A stretch of 64,000 nt of DNA from Alphaproteobacteria bacterium. GTDB lineage: Bacteria; Pseudomonadota; Alphaproteobacteria; Rhodospirillales; Rhodospirillaceae. Position 1 is the first letter of the stretch. The number at the start of each line of letters is the position of its first letter. The notes below the pieces were generated by a model. The model was not told the origin of the DNA. It made no database searches and saw nothing but the letters and a program-made list of their open reading frames with translations. The translations under genes and the position numbers were made by a program. Location of the stretch: the NCBI GenBank assembly GCA_003246625.1, contig QJZR01000002.1, positions 1 to 64,000 of the forward strand. Direction: 5' to 3'. Below, in pieces: positions 18,009 through 26,635 of the stretch.

Positions 18009-19402
18009 TGCGCGTCGCCGCGATCGACCAGGGAACGACCTCGACCCGCGCCCTCGTCGTCGACGACGGCGGCGAGGCCCGGGTCGCCGCCGCGATCCGG
18101 CACGGCCGCGCCCATCCCGCGCCGGGCTGGGTGGAACACGATCCCGAGGAGCTGCTGGGCAACGTGCGCGCCGCGCTGGCTGTCGCCGGGGCGGTGGACG
18201 CGGTGGCCATCGCCAACCAGGGGGAAAGCTGCCTGGCCTGGGACGCGGTCACCGGCCAGGCCCTGTCGCCGGTGATCGTCTGGCAGGACGCGCGCACCGC
18301 CGACGCCCTGGCCGCCCTTGGGCCCGAGGCGGCGGCGCGCTCCAAGGCGGTCTGCGGCCTGCCCCTCGACCCCTATTTTTCGGCCAGCAAGCTAGCCTGG
18401 CTGCTGCGGAACCTGTCCGGCGTGGCGGCGGCGCACGCCGCCGGGCGGCTGCGCCTGGGCACCACCGACGCCTTTTTCCTCGACCGCCTGTGCGGCACCT
18501 TCCGGACCGACCTCGCCACCGCGTCGCGCACCGGCCTGCTCGACCTCGCCACCGGCACCTGGAGTGCCGAGATGTGCGCCCTGCACGGCGTGCCGATGGC
18601 CTGCCTGCCGCCGGTGGTACCGGTCGACGCCGGGTTCGGCGACATCGGCGGGGTGCCGGTCAAGGTGTCCATCGTCGACCAGCAGGCGGCGCTCTACGGG
18701 CACGGCTGCCGCGCCCCCGGCGACTGCAAGATCACCTTCGGTACCGGCGCCTTTCTGCTGGCGGTGGCGGGAAACCGCCGCCCGGCGGGGGGCGACCTGC
18801 TGCCCACCGTGGCCTGGCGCAAGGCCGGGGAGGACCCGGTCTTCGCCGTCGAGGGCGGGGTCTACGACGCCGGGGCGGCCCTGGAATGGGCGCGCGGCCT
18901 GGGCCTGTTCGACGCGATGGAGGACCTGAACGATTTCGACGGCCCCTCGGCGCTCGGCCGGGGGATTGTCTTCGTTCCGGCGCTGTCGGGGTTGGCCGCG
19001 CCCTATTGGGACCGCCGCGCCGCGCCGTTGTTCATCGGCATGGATCAGGCGACGAACCGCCGCGACATGGCGCGCGCGGTGGTGGAAGGCGTCGCCATGC
19101 TCGCCGTCGGCCTGATCGAGGCGGCGGCGCGCGAGGGCGGGGCGGGGGACACCGTGTCGATCGACGGCGGCCCGTCGCAAAGCACCTATTTCGCGCGTTT
19201 CCTCGCCGCCGCTTCCGGGCGGACCATCGTGCGTCCGGCGATGCACGAGCTGACCGCGCTGGGCCTGGCCGAGCTGTGCGGCGCCGACGTCGACGCCGCC
19301 CGCGCCGCCGCCGAGACCTTTCGTCCCGACGGTTCGGTTGCCGACGCCGACCGCCGCCGCTTCGCCGAGGCGGTGGCCCGCGCCCGCGCCTGGCGCGCCT
19401 GA
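18008..19402 (+). CDS. FGGY-family carbohydrate kinase, glycerol-kinase-like
   Basis: 464 aa. Both FGGY halves are recognisable: DQGTTSTRALVVD at residue 7 (phosphate 1), HDPEELLGNV, IANQGES, WQDART, FSASKLAWLLRN and, in the second half, ITFGTGAFLLA (phosphate 2) and DGGPSQSTYFARFLA. DQGTTSTR and the substrate-side WQDxRT are most like glycerol kinase, but the protein is shorter than GlpK (about 500 aa) and diverged, so a related polyol is possible. Last gene of the operon, followed by a terminator. Confidence 0.88.
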   Translation: MRVAAIDQGTTSTRALVVDDGGEARVAAAIRHGRAHPAPGWVEHDPEELLGNVRAALAVAGAVDAVAIANQGESCLAWDAVTGQALSPVIVWQDARTADALAALGPEAAARSKAVCGLPLDPYFSASKLAWLLRNLSGVAAAHAAGRLRLGTTDAFFLDRLCGTFRTDLATASRTGLLDLATGTWSAEMCALHGVPMACLPPVVPVDAGFGDIGGVPVKVSIVDQQAALYGHGCRAPGDCKITFGTGAFLLAVAGNRRPAGGDLLPTVAWRKAGEDPVFAVEGGVYDAGAALEWARGLGLFDAMEDLNDFDGPSALGRGIVFVPALSGLAAPYWDRRAAPLFIGMDQATNRRDMARAVVEGVAMLAVGLIEAAAREGGAGDTVSIDGGPSQSTYFARFLAAASGRTIVRPAMHELTALGLAELCGADVDAARAAAETFRPDGSVADADRRRFAEAVARARAWRA

Positions 19403-19416
19403 CCGCCTTTCCGCGA

Positions 19417-19450
19417 CGAAAAAGCCCCGCGCCGAAACGCGGGGCTTTCC
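19417..19450. terminator. Bidirectional rho-independent terminator
   Basis: An 11-bp perfect stem AAAGCCCCGCG / CGCGGGGCTTT with a 6-nt loop, preceded by an A run and ending in T residues. It lies between the convergent kinase and formamidase genes and can serve both. Confidence 0.88.
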
Positions 19451-19478
19451 TGCCGTCCGTGGGGAACGGCGGTGGGGG

Positions 19479-20486
19479 TCACTTCGGCATCGGGCCGAGC
19501 TTCACGCCATCGGGATAGTATTCCCAGCCGTCGCGGATCTTGATGTTGGCATCCCACGGCAGCTTGTACTTGCCCTCGGCAAGGTCCTTGACCCAGGTCA
19601 GATAGTTGGCGCGTTCGCCGCCCGGCTTGCCGACATAGGCGCGGCAGCCCAGGTTGAAGATGTTGTTTTCCAGCGCCCAGTTCTCGCGCGCCTTGTCGAC
19701 CAGACGCGGGAACAGTTCGGCGGTGACGATTTCCCACGGGTTGCGGTGGCCCTGCTGAATGACGTTGCCGTCGTAGTTGCAGACCGTGCCTTCGCCGAAA
19801 TAGTAGAAGACCTCGTCATAGCCGGCCAGGTTGACCGCCAGGGTGTACATCAGGTTCTGCCAGGCGTTGGACTTGTTGGTCCAGATCCACTGGTCGTTGA
19901 CCTGGGTCGAGTAGCCGGAGATGCGGATGTAGACGTTGCAGCCCTTGTAGGCCGCCTCGCGGGCGAGTTCCGGGAACATGCCGTCGTGGCAGATGCACAC
20001 CGCCAGCTTCGATCCCTTCGGGCCGTCGCAGACCGGCATGCCGAAGTTGCCCGGCGACCAGGGCTCGATCGGCACCCAGGGCTGCAGCTTGCGGTAATGC
20101 AGGGCGATACCGCCGTCGGCGTTGACGATGATCGCGGTGTTGTAGGGCGGCAGTTTCGGGTTCTCGTTGCGCTCCATCAGCGAGAACACGCCCCAGATCT
20201 TGTTGCGCTTGCAGGCGTCGCGGAAGCGGCCGATTTCCGGGCTGTCCAGCGTCAGCAGCATTTCGTCGTAGGTCCAGATCTTGGTGTTCAGGCCCTGCGT
20301 CGAATATTCCGGGAAGACGATCAGGTCCAACCCCGGATAGCCCGCCTTGGTGTTGTCGATGGTCTTACAGATCTTCTCGACCTGGACCTGAATGTCCTCG
20401 GGGCCGTGAACGACCGGAACCGGGTATTGAATCAGGGCGGTCAGCAACGATTCGTCCCAAGAGCTTACGCTTCCAGTGCTTCCCAT
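19479..20486 (-). CDS. amiF: Formamidase (AmiF)
   Basis: 335 aa, a nitrilase-superfamily amidase hydrolysing formamide to formate and ammonia in the cytoplasm. Starting at MGSTGS, the catalytic triad falls at Glu60 (VFPEYSTQG), Lys133 (HYRKLQPW) and Cys166 (VCICHDGM), the same positions as in Helicobacter pylori AmiF (334 aa). Long conserved blocks such as [20 protein letters not shown] are present. The frame extends upstream to 20537 but the family start is the ATG at 20486. A TACG-N8-CGTA operator candidate lies 150 bp upstream, shared with the amide transporter promoter. Confidence 0.95.
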   Translation of the reverse strand: MGSTGSVSSWDESLLTALIQYPVPVVHGPEDIQVQVEKICKTIDNTKAGYPGLDLIVFPEYSTQGLNTKIWTYDEMLLTLDSPEIGRFRDACKRNKIWGVFSLMERNENPKLPPYNTAIIVNADGGIALHYRKLQPWVPIEPWSPGNFGMPVCDGPKGSKLAVCICHDGMFPELAREAAYKGCNVYIRISGYSTQVNDQWIWTNKSNAWQNLMYTLAVNLAGYDEVFYYFGEGTVCNYDGNVIQQGHRNPWEIVTAELFPRLVDKARENWALENNIFNLGCRAYVGKPGGERANYLTWVKDLAEGKYKLPWDANIKIRDGWEYYPDGVKLGPMPK

Positions 20487-20635
20487 GGTTTGATGCTCCG
20501 TTTCGAGTGTTTCACCAAGCAAGGCACCCGGAAACACTTAAACAGGAGAGGCGGTCGACCTCGTGATCCCAATTCCGTGTCCAGAAGAGCGCCTTGAACA
20601 TGTCGCATCTTCTTGGATGGGAGCGTCGGGCTGAA

Positions 20636-20651
20636 TACGTGGTTTAGCGTA
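20636..20651 (-). promoter_or_regulatory. Candidate operator TACG-N8-CGTA upstream of amiF
   Basis: Reads TACG, 8 bp, CGTA. It lies between the response-regulator gene and amiF. Over 22 bp including flanks, read on the minus strand, it matches the downstream copy of the tandem site before urtA at 17 positions (shared core AAACC and CGTATTC). Probably bound by the neighbouring LuxR-type regulator. The remainder of 20487-20665 shows no other signal. Confidence 0.6.
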
Positions 20652-20665
20652 GCGCCGGGCGCGGC

Positions 20666-21583
20666 TCAGTGGTCGCCGAGCACCCGCATCGCGCAGGCGG
20701 CGGCGGTGGTGCGGTTCTCCACGCCGAGCTTGCCGTAGATCTGCTCCAGATGCTTGTCCACGGTGCGCGGGCTGAGGCCCAGGATAGTGGCGATGTCGCG
20801 GTTGGCCTTGCCGTGGGCCAGCCACAGCAGCACCTCGGATTCGCGGGCGGTCAGGCTCAGGCGCTGGCGCAGCACGTCCTCGTCGCGGGCCGCCGCCCCC
20901 TCGCACAGGCGCAGCAGGTACTCGCGCGGCCCGACCTGCCCGACATAGGCCGCCCGCAATTGCAGGCCGCCCTGGGTGCCGGGCAGGATGACCATGCGGC
21001 TGTCGGCGTCGTGGCCTTCCGCGACGATCCGCTTGAGCACGGTTTCCACCGCGCCGGGCAGGGCGTCGCCGTCCCCCCGCTGCGGGAACGCCACGCCCAG
21101 GCGTTCGTTCGCCTGCGGCGTCGCCCAGTGCAGGCGGCCGTCGCCGTCCACCGCCAGCAGATAGCGGCCGGTGGCGTCCAGCGCCATGCGGGCGCTGCGG
21201 GTCATCCGGGCGTTGGCCAGATGGACGCGGATGCGGGCCAGCAGTTCCTGCGCGACCACCGGCTTGGTGATGTAGTCGACGCCGCCCGCCTCGAAGCCGC
21301 GGACCACGTCCTCGGTCCGGCTGAGCCCGGTCATGAAGATCACCGGAACCTCGGCGGTGCCGGGCAGGGCCTTGATCTGGCGGCAGGTTTCGAAGCCGTC
21401 CACCTCGGGCATCACGGCGTCCATCAGGATCACGTCGGGGGTGATTTTCTCCGTCGAGGCGATCGCCTGGCGCGCGTCCATCGCCACCAGCACGGTGATG
21501 CCTTCGTTTTCCAGGGCGTCGGTCAGCATGCTGAGGGAACCCGGCATGTCGTCCACCACCAGAACGATGTCGCGCGAAGTCAT
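20666..21583 (-). CDS. LuxR/NarL-type response regulator of the amide system
   Basis: 305 aa. A receiver domain at about residues 5-120 has the acidic pair DD near residue 10, the phospho-acceptor Asp55 (LMDAVMPEVDG), Thr in FMTG and Lys in YITKP. A middle region of about 100 aa looks PAS-like but is not recognised with confidence. The C-terminal LuxR helix-turn-helix follows (LTARESEVLLWLAHGKANRDIA, LSPRTVDKHLEQIYGKLG). The ATG overlaps the stop of the upstream hybrid kinase (ATGA), so the two are co-translated and almost certainly form a cognate pair. Likely targets are the TACG-N8-CGTA sites before amiF and urtA. Confidence 0.93.
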   Translation of the reverse strand: MTSRDIVLVVDDMPGSLSMLTDALENEGITVLVAMDARQAIASTEKITPDVILMDAVMPEVDGFETCRQIKALPGTAEVPVIFMTGLSRTEDVVRGFEAGGVDYITKPVVAQELLARIRVHLANARMTRSARMALDATGRYLLAVDGDGRLHWATPQANERLGVAFPQRGDGDALPGAVETVLKRIVAEGHDADSRMVILPGTQGGLQLRAAYVGQVGPREYLLRLCEGAAARDEDVLRQRLSLTARESEVLLWLAHGKANRDIATILGLSPRTVDKHLEQIYGKLGVENRTTAAACAMRVLGDH

Positions 21584-24500
21584 GATGCGGTTTCCTCGTC
21601 GAGCAGAAGGTCCAGGGTCGCGCACAGGGCCTTGAGGTCGAAGTCCTCGGCCATGCGGCGCAGCCGCGCGATGGTGGCGGCGCTGGCCGGGGCCGCCGCG
21701 TCGAGGCTGTCGAGCTTGGCGCGGACGCCGCGGATGTAGCCCATTTCGGCCAGTTCCTTGAGTTCCTCCAGGTGGAGGCGGTCGGGCGGCGGGCCGTCCT
21801 CGCGCGGGGGGGCGGCCAGGGCGGGGGCCTCCGACGTCCATTCGAGGCCGAGATAACGGGCGATCTTGCCCAGCAGAACGCCGATCTCGAAGGGTTTCAC
21901 CACGAAGTCGTCGAAGGCGTCGCCGGGGCGGGTGCCGGCGCGGCATTCCATCGCGTTGGCGGAAACCATGACGATCGGTTCGGCGGGAAAGCCCCCGGCG
22001 CGCAGGCGGCGCGCCACTTCCCAGCCGTCGACTTCCGGCATCGAAACGTCCAGCAGGAACATGTCGGGGGACAGGTGCCCGGCCATCGCCAGGCAGGTGG
22101 CGCCGTCGGGCGCGCAGATCAGCCGGAAGCCCAGGGGCTCCAGAACCTCGCGCAGCAGGGCCAGGTGGTCGGGGTCGTCGTCGGCGGCGAGGATCGTCCG
22201 GCGGCGGCCGAGATAGCCGGTGATGTGGTCGGCGGGGCGGCGCGCCGCCTCCGGGTTGACGGTTTCGGGCAGCATCAGGCAGACGTGGAAGCGGCTGCCC
22301 TTGCCGGTTTCGCTGGCCAGCGAAATCTCGCCGCCGAGGATTTCCGTCAGCAGCTTGGTGATGGTCAGTCCCAGCCCCATGCCGGTGACCGCGTGGCCGC
22401 GCGGCTGGCGCCCCCGCTCGAAGGGTTCGAAGATCCGTCCCATGTCCTCGGGCGCGATGCCGATGCCGGTGTCCGCGATGTCGAATTCGGCCAACTGGCT
22501 GCTGCGGTAGCGCACGGTGAAGGTGACGCCGCCGCTGTCGGTGAACTTGATGGCGTTGGACAACAGGTTGATCAGAATCTGCCGCACCCGCTTGGCGTCG
22601 GCATGGACCACCGCGGGCAGCATGTCCGGCGCGTCGTAGGTGAAGGCGATGCCCTTTTCCTGCGCTTGCAGGCGGAACATGCCGACGATCTGTTCCAGGA
22701 ACTCGGGCAGGCGGACGTCCTCGATGTTGAGGTGCAGGTGCCCGGCCTCGATCTTCGAGATGTCGAGCAACCCCTCGATCAGGCCGGACAGGTGCTCGGA
22801 ACTGCGGCGGACCACCCGGATCGCGTTGCGGTACTGTTGCGGCAGGGCGGCGTCGCCCTCCAGCAGTTGCGCGTAGCCGAAGATCGCGTTCAGGGGTGCG
22901 CGCAGTTCGTGGCTGATGCCGCCGACGTAGCGGGTCTTGGCCAGGTTGGCGGCCTCCGCCACCTCCTTCGCCTTTTGCAGCTTCGCGTCGGTCAGCTTGT
23001 GGGCCTCGATTTCCTCCATCAAGAGGACGGTCTGCCGCTGGGTTTCCTCCTCGGCGACGCGGTGGCTTTCCCGCGCCAGGACCAGCAGCCAGACGACGAC
23101 GCTGGTGACGATGACCACCGCGGCGAAGACTTTGAGCAACGCCTCGGCGAGGACCGTCTGCGGAATGCCGGTGTGCACCGAGGTCTGGAAATAGATCAGG
23201 TAGAGAACCGCCGCGATCACCGAAATCGCGATCAGGATGGTGACGACGAAGCCGAAGATCGGCTTGAAGGCGGGGCCCGCGACGTCCTCGGGGAAGCGGA
23301 TCCAGCGCAGCAGCCGGTGCATCGGATCGGGCAGGTGGGAATGTTCCTTGCAGCCGTTGTGGCAGCGCGCGTCCAGCGAACAGCACAGCGAACAGACCGG
23401 CCCCTCGTAGGCGGGGCAATAGGCCATGTCGTCCGGTTCGAATTCGTATTCGCAGATGCAGCAGCGGACCAGGCCGTTTTCCCCCGGCGCGATTTCCGAG
23501 GGCGGCCGCGCCAGATAATAGCGGCCGTGGGTCGCCCAGGCGATCAGGGGGGCGGCGACCAGGGCCACGCCGAGGGCGATGAAGGCGGGGAAGCTTTGCA
23601 GCAGCGTACCGAAGCCGCCGGTGTGGGCCAGCGCCGCCGCCAGGGTGGAAACCGCCATGCTGCCCAGGCCGACCGGGTTGATGTCGTACAGATAGGCGCG
23701 GCGGAATTCGATGCCCGCCGGGCTGAGGCCGAGGGGCTTGTTGATCACTAGGTCGGCGAAGATGATCCCCAGCCACGAGGTGGCGAGAATGGAGAACAGG
23801 GTGAGAATCTGTTCCAGCCCCTCGTAGACGCCGAGCTCCATCAGCAGGAAGGCGATGCAGACGTTGAACACCAGCCAGACGACGCGTCCGGGGTGGCTGT
23901 GGGTGAGGCGGGAAAAGAAGTTCGACCAGGCGATCGATCCGGCGTAGGCGTTGGTGACGTTGATCTTCACCTGGGCGACGACGATGAAGACGCCCGCCGC
24001 CAGCAGGGCCACCGCCGGCCAGGGGAAGACCCGCCCGAAGGCGACCAGGTACATGTGCGCCGGGTCGCCCGCCTGTTCGACGCGGATGCCGCTGGCGAAG
24101 GCGAGGACCGCGAGGAACGACCCCACCAGCAGCTTGAAGCCGCCCATGGCGATCCAGCCCGGCCCGGCCAGCACCATCGCCGTCCACCAGCGCGCGCGGC
24201 TGCGGGTTTCCTTGGGCGGCAGGAAGCGCAGGAAGTCCACCTGTTCGCCGATCTGGGCGATCAGGGAAAAGACCACCGCCGCCGCCATGCCGAACCCGGC
24301 CAGGGTGAAGCCGGGGAAGGCGCCGTCGGCGCCGGGATAGTGCGTCCACGAGGCAAATGCCTCGGGATGGTGCACCGCGATGTAGACCGGCGGCAGGATC
24401 TGCAGCGCCAGCCAGACCGCCTGCGTCCAGCGTTGCAGGCGGCTGATGAAGGTGATGCCGTGCGTCACCAGGGGAATGATGCCCAGCGACACCGCCAGAT

Positions 24501-24957
24501 AGCCGAGCCCCATCGGCAGGCCGAACAGCAGATTCAGGGCGGCGGCCAGGATCACCGCCTCGAGGGCGAAGAAGATGAAGGTGAACGCCGCGTAGATCAG
24601 CGAGGTGATGGTCGAACCGATGTAGCCGAACCCGGCGCCGCGGGTCAGAAGGTCGATGTCGACGCCATAGCGGGCCGCGTAATAGGTGATCGGCAGGCCG
24701 ATGACGAAGATGATCGCGGCGACCGCGACGATGGCGGCGAAGGCGTTTGCGAAGCCGTAGCTCAGGGTGATGGTGGCGCCGATCGCTTCGAGGGCGAGGA
24801 AGCTGCTGGAGCCGAGGGCGGTGTTGCAGACCTCCCACAGCGACCATCGCCGCGCCCGCGTCGCGGTGAAGCGCAGGGCGTAATCCTCCAGCGTCTGGTT
24901 GGCGACCCATTGGTTGTACTGGCGCCGCACGCGGACGATGCGCTGGCGGACGGTCAT
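21580..24957 (-). CDS. Hybrid sensor histidine kinase with N-terminal NCS1-like transporter domain
   Basis: 1125 aa. Residues about 30-490 form a 12-helix domain like purine/cytosine permeases (NCS1), for example YALRFTATRARRWSLWEVCN and VKINVTNAYAGSIAWSNFFSR. A Cys-rich, zinc-ribbon-like patch follows at 499-536 (ten Cys), then two more membrane helices and a coiled linker. The kinase core has His683 in ISHELRAPLNA and ATP-site motifs NLLSNAIKFT, DTGIGI and GMGLGLTI. A receiver domain carries Asp970 (LLDVSMPEVDGW), and about 80 further residues follow. It probably senses an amide or urea through the transporter-like domain and signals to the LuxR regulator encoded next. The start at 24957 has GGAGG 7 bp upstream. 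Confidence 0.92.
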   Translation of the reverse strand: MTVRQRIVRVRRQYNQWVANQTLEDYALRFTATRARRWSLWEVCNTALGSSSFLALEAIGATITLSYGFANAFAAIVAVAAIIFVIGLPITYYAARYGVDIDLLTRGAGFGYIGSTITSLIYAAFTFIFFALEAVILAAALNLLFGLPMGLGYLAVSLGIIPLVTHGITFISRLQRWTQAVWLALQILPPVYIAVHHPEAFASWTHYPGADGAFPGFTLAGFGMAAAVVFSLIAQIGEQVDFLRFLPPKETRSRARWWTAMVLAGPGWIAMGGFKLLVGSFLAVLAFASGIRVEQAGDPAHMYLVAFGRVFPWPAVALLAAGVFIVVAQVKINVTNAYAGSIAWSNFFSRLTHSHPGRVVWLVFNVCIAFLLMELGVYEGLEQILTLFSILATSWLGIIFADLVINKPLGLSPAGIEFRRAYLYDINPVGLGSMAVSTLAAALAHTGGFGTLLQSFPAFIALGVALVAAPLIAWATHGRYYLARPPSEIAPGENGLVRCCICEYEFEPDDMAYCPAYEGPVCSLCCSLDARCHNGCKEHSHLPDPMHRLLRWIRFPEDVAGPAFKPIFGFVVTILIAISVIAAVLYLIYFQTSVHTGIPQTVLAEALLKVFAAVVIVTSVVVWLLVLARESHRVAEEETQRQTVLLMEEIEAHKLTDAKLQKAKEVAEAANLAKTRYVGGISHELRAPLNAIFGYAQLLEGDAALPQQYRNAIRVVRRSSEHLSGLIEGLLDISKIEAGHLHLNIEDVRLPEFLEQIVGMFRLQAQEKGIAFTYDAPDMLPAVVHADAKRVRQILINLLSNAIKFTDSGGVTFTVRYRSSQLAEFDIADTGIGIAPEDMGRIFEPFERGRQPRGHAVTGMGLGLTITKLLTEILGGEISLASETGKGSRFHVCLMLPETVNPEAARRPADHITGYLGRRRTILAADDDPDHLALLREVLEPLGFRLICAPDGATCLAMAGHLSPDMFLLDVSMPEVDGWEVARRLRAGGFPAEPIVMVSANAMECRAGTRPGDAFDDFVVKPFEIGVLLGKIARYLGLEWTSEAPALAAPPREDGPPPDRLHLEELKELAEMGYIRGVRAKLDSLDAAAPASAATIARLRRMAEDFDLKALCATLDLLLDEETAS

Positions 24958-25183
24958 GGTCGCCTCCGCCGGGTGCGCGGGCAAGGCGGCGGGAAGGGAA
25001 CGTGACGCATGGTGCGGTCCTCCTTTTTTCCCCTCCCGTTGTGCGTTTCGCGGCCTCGCTCATGCAGGCGCATGTTGCCATGCATATACCGAGCCGAATC
25101 CATGATTCCGGCGAAAGAAGATGGCCTCCGTCATGTCGAAGGCGAACGACCCGCAGAATAGCGGCAATGGAAGGCCACCCGGA

Positions 25184-25215
25184 TACGCGGAAATACGTAT
25201 ACGACAAACCGCGTA
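25184..25215 (+). promoter_or_regulatory. Tandem TACG-N8-CGTA operators in the urtA/kinase divergent promoter
   Basis: Two 16-bp elements abut exactly: 25184-25199 and 25200-25215, each TACG, 8 bp, CGTA. A third copy lies upstream of amiF. An 8-bp inverted repeat (ATACGCGG / CCGCGTAT) spans the pair. They sit 97-128 bp before urtA and about 230 bp before the kinase gene, a suitable place for an activator or repressor. The rest of the 354-bp gap has no gene. Confidence 0.6.
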
Positions 25216-25311
25216 TTCCGAATTTCTCGGGCTTCTCCGACGATCCGGGGGACGGCGGCACGGGACTTTGGATTTGCCTGTTCCGTCCAACTCACGATCG
25301 AAGGAGACAAC

Positions 25312-26571
25312 ATGACCATCCGATATTCCGCGGGCTCGCGCCTGACGAAGGCTTGGAAGCGTTTCCTGGGTGCCGCCGTGATCGGCGGCGCGGCCTTCAC
25401 CCCGATTCCGGCGTTGGCCGGTCCCGCCCTGCCGACGTCGCAGGTCAACACCACCGGGCTTGCCGTCACCGACGACACGGTGACGGTCGGCATCATGCAT
25501 TCGGTGACCGGCACCATGGCGATTTCGGAAACCGGCTCGGTGCAGGCCGAAAAGCTGGCCATCGACCAGATCAACGCGATGGGCGGCGTGCTCGGCCGCA
25601 AGATCAAGTTCATCCAGGAAGACGGCGCCAGCGACTGGCCGACCTTCGCCGAGAAGTCGAAGAAGCTGCTGGAAAAGGACAAGGTTGCGGCGGTGTTCGG
25701 CTGCTGGACCTCGGCCTCGCGCAAGGCGGTGCTGCCGGTGTTCGAAAAGGACAACGGCCTTCTGTACTATCCGACCTTCTACGAGGGTTTGGAGGAATCT
25801 CCCAACGTCTACTACACCGGACAGGAAGCGACGCAGCAGATCCTCGCCGGTATCGACTGGGTGGTGAAGGAGAAGGGGGCGAAGACCTTCTACCTGCTCG
25901 GCTCCGACTACATCTGGCCGCGCACCTCGAACAAGATTGCCCGCAAGCACATCGAGAAGAACGGCCTGAAGGTGGTGGGCGAGGAATACTTCCCGCTCGG
26001 CCACACCCAGTTCAACTCGGTGATCAACAAGATCAAGTTGAAGAAGCCGGACGTCATCTACGCGATCATCGTCGGCGGCAGCAACGTCGCCTTCTACAAG
26101 CAGCTGAAGGCGGCGGGCATCGACCTCAACAAGCAGACCCTGCTGACCATCTCGGTGACCGAGGATGAAATCCGCGGCATCGGCGGCGAGAACATCGTCG
26201 GCGCCTATGCGGCGATGAAGTACTTCCAGTCGCTGGACAACCCCAACAACAAGGCCTTCGTCAAGGCGTTCAAGGACAAGTGGGGCCAGGACATCGTCAT
26301 CGGCGACGTCACCCAGGCCGCCTACCTCGGCGCGTGGCTGTGGAAGGCCGCGGTGGAGAAGGCGCAAAGCTTCGACGTCGACAAGGTGCGCGCGGCTTCG
26401 ACCGGGATCGAGCTGACCACCGCGCCGGAAGGCTACGTCCGCATCCACAAGAACCATCACCTGTGGAGCAAGACCCGCATCGGCCGGGCGCGCGCCGACG
26501 GTCAGTACGACGTGATCTACGAGACCAAGGACCTGATGGAACCCGATCCCTTCCCCAAGGGCTATCAGTGA
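25312..26571 (+). CDS. urtA: Urea/short-chain amide ABC transporter, substrate-binding protein (UrtA/FmdD-like)
   Basis: 419 aa. A signal peptide ends at LAGPA near residue 38. The mature part is a type-1 periplasmic binding protein of the UrtA group: VTVGIMHSVTGTMAISE, INAMGGVLGRKI, VFGCWTSASRKAVLPVFE and YYPTFYEGLEESPNVYYTG. Related proteins bind urea (UrtA) or formamide and short-chain amides (FmdD of Methylophilus). Adjacency to amiF and a shared operator favour an amide ligand here. GAAGGAG precedes the ATG. First gene of a five-gene transporter operon. Confidence 0.92.
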   Translation: MTIRYSAGSRLTKAWKRFLGAAVIGGAAFTPIPALAGPALPTSQVNTTGLAVTDDTVTVGIMHSVTGTMAISETGSVQAEKLAIDQINAMGGVLGRKIKFIQEDGASDWPTFAEKSKKLLEKDKVAAVFGCWTSASRKAVLPVFEKDNGLLYYPTFYEGLEESPNVYYTGQEATQQILAGIDWVVKEKGAKTFYLLGSDYIWPRTSNKIARKHIEKNGLKVVGEEYFPLGHTQFNSVINKIKLKKPDVIYAIIVGGSNVAFYKQLKAAGIDLNKQTLLTISVTEDEIRGIGGENIVGAYAAMKYFQSLDNPNNKAFVKAFKDKWGQDIVIGDVTQAAYLGAWLWKAAVEKAQSFDVDKVRAASTGIELTTAPEGYVRIHKNHHLWSKTRIGRARADGQYDVIYETKDLMEPDPFPKGYQ

Positions 26572-26580
26572 CCTTTCGTG

Positions 26581-26604
26581 CCGGGGGCGGTCCGCCGCCC
26601 CCGG
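26581..26604 (+). other. Hairpin between urtA and urtB
   Basis: Perfect 10-bp stem CCGGGGGCGG / CCGCCCCCGG closed by the tetraloop TCCG, a UNCG-type loop, with no T run. It lies 10 bp after the binding-protein stop and probably stabilises that mRNA end, giving more binding protein than permease (inference). Confidence 0.5.
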
Positions 26605-26635
26605 AAACCCATCGCGCCATAGGGGAGGACATCCC

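Noticed and set aside
20666-25261. A single 1531-codon minus-strand frame covering the response regulator and the region of the hybrid kinase
   Set aside because: Only the last 305 codons (from 21583) encode a recognisable protein. Upstream the frame is a shifted reading of the kinase gene, which is clearly coded in another frame up to 24957.
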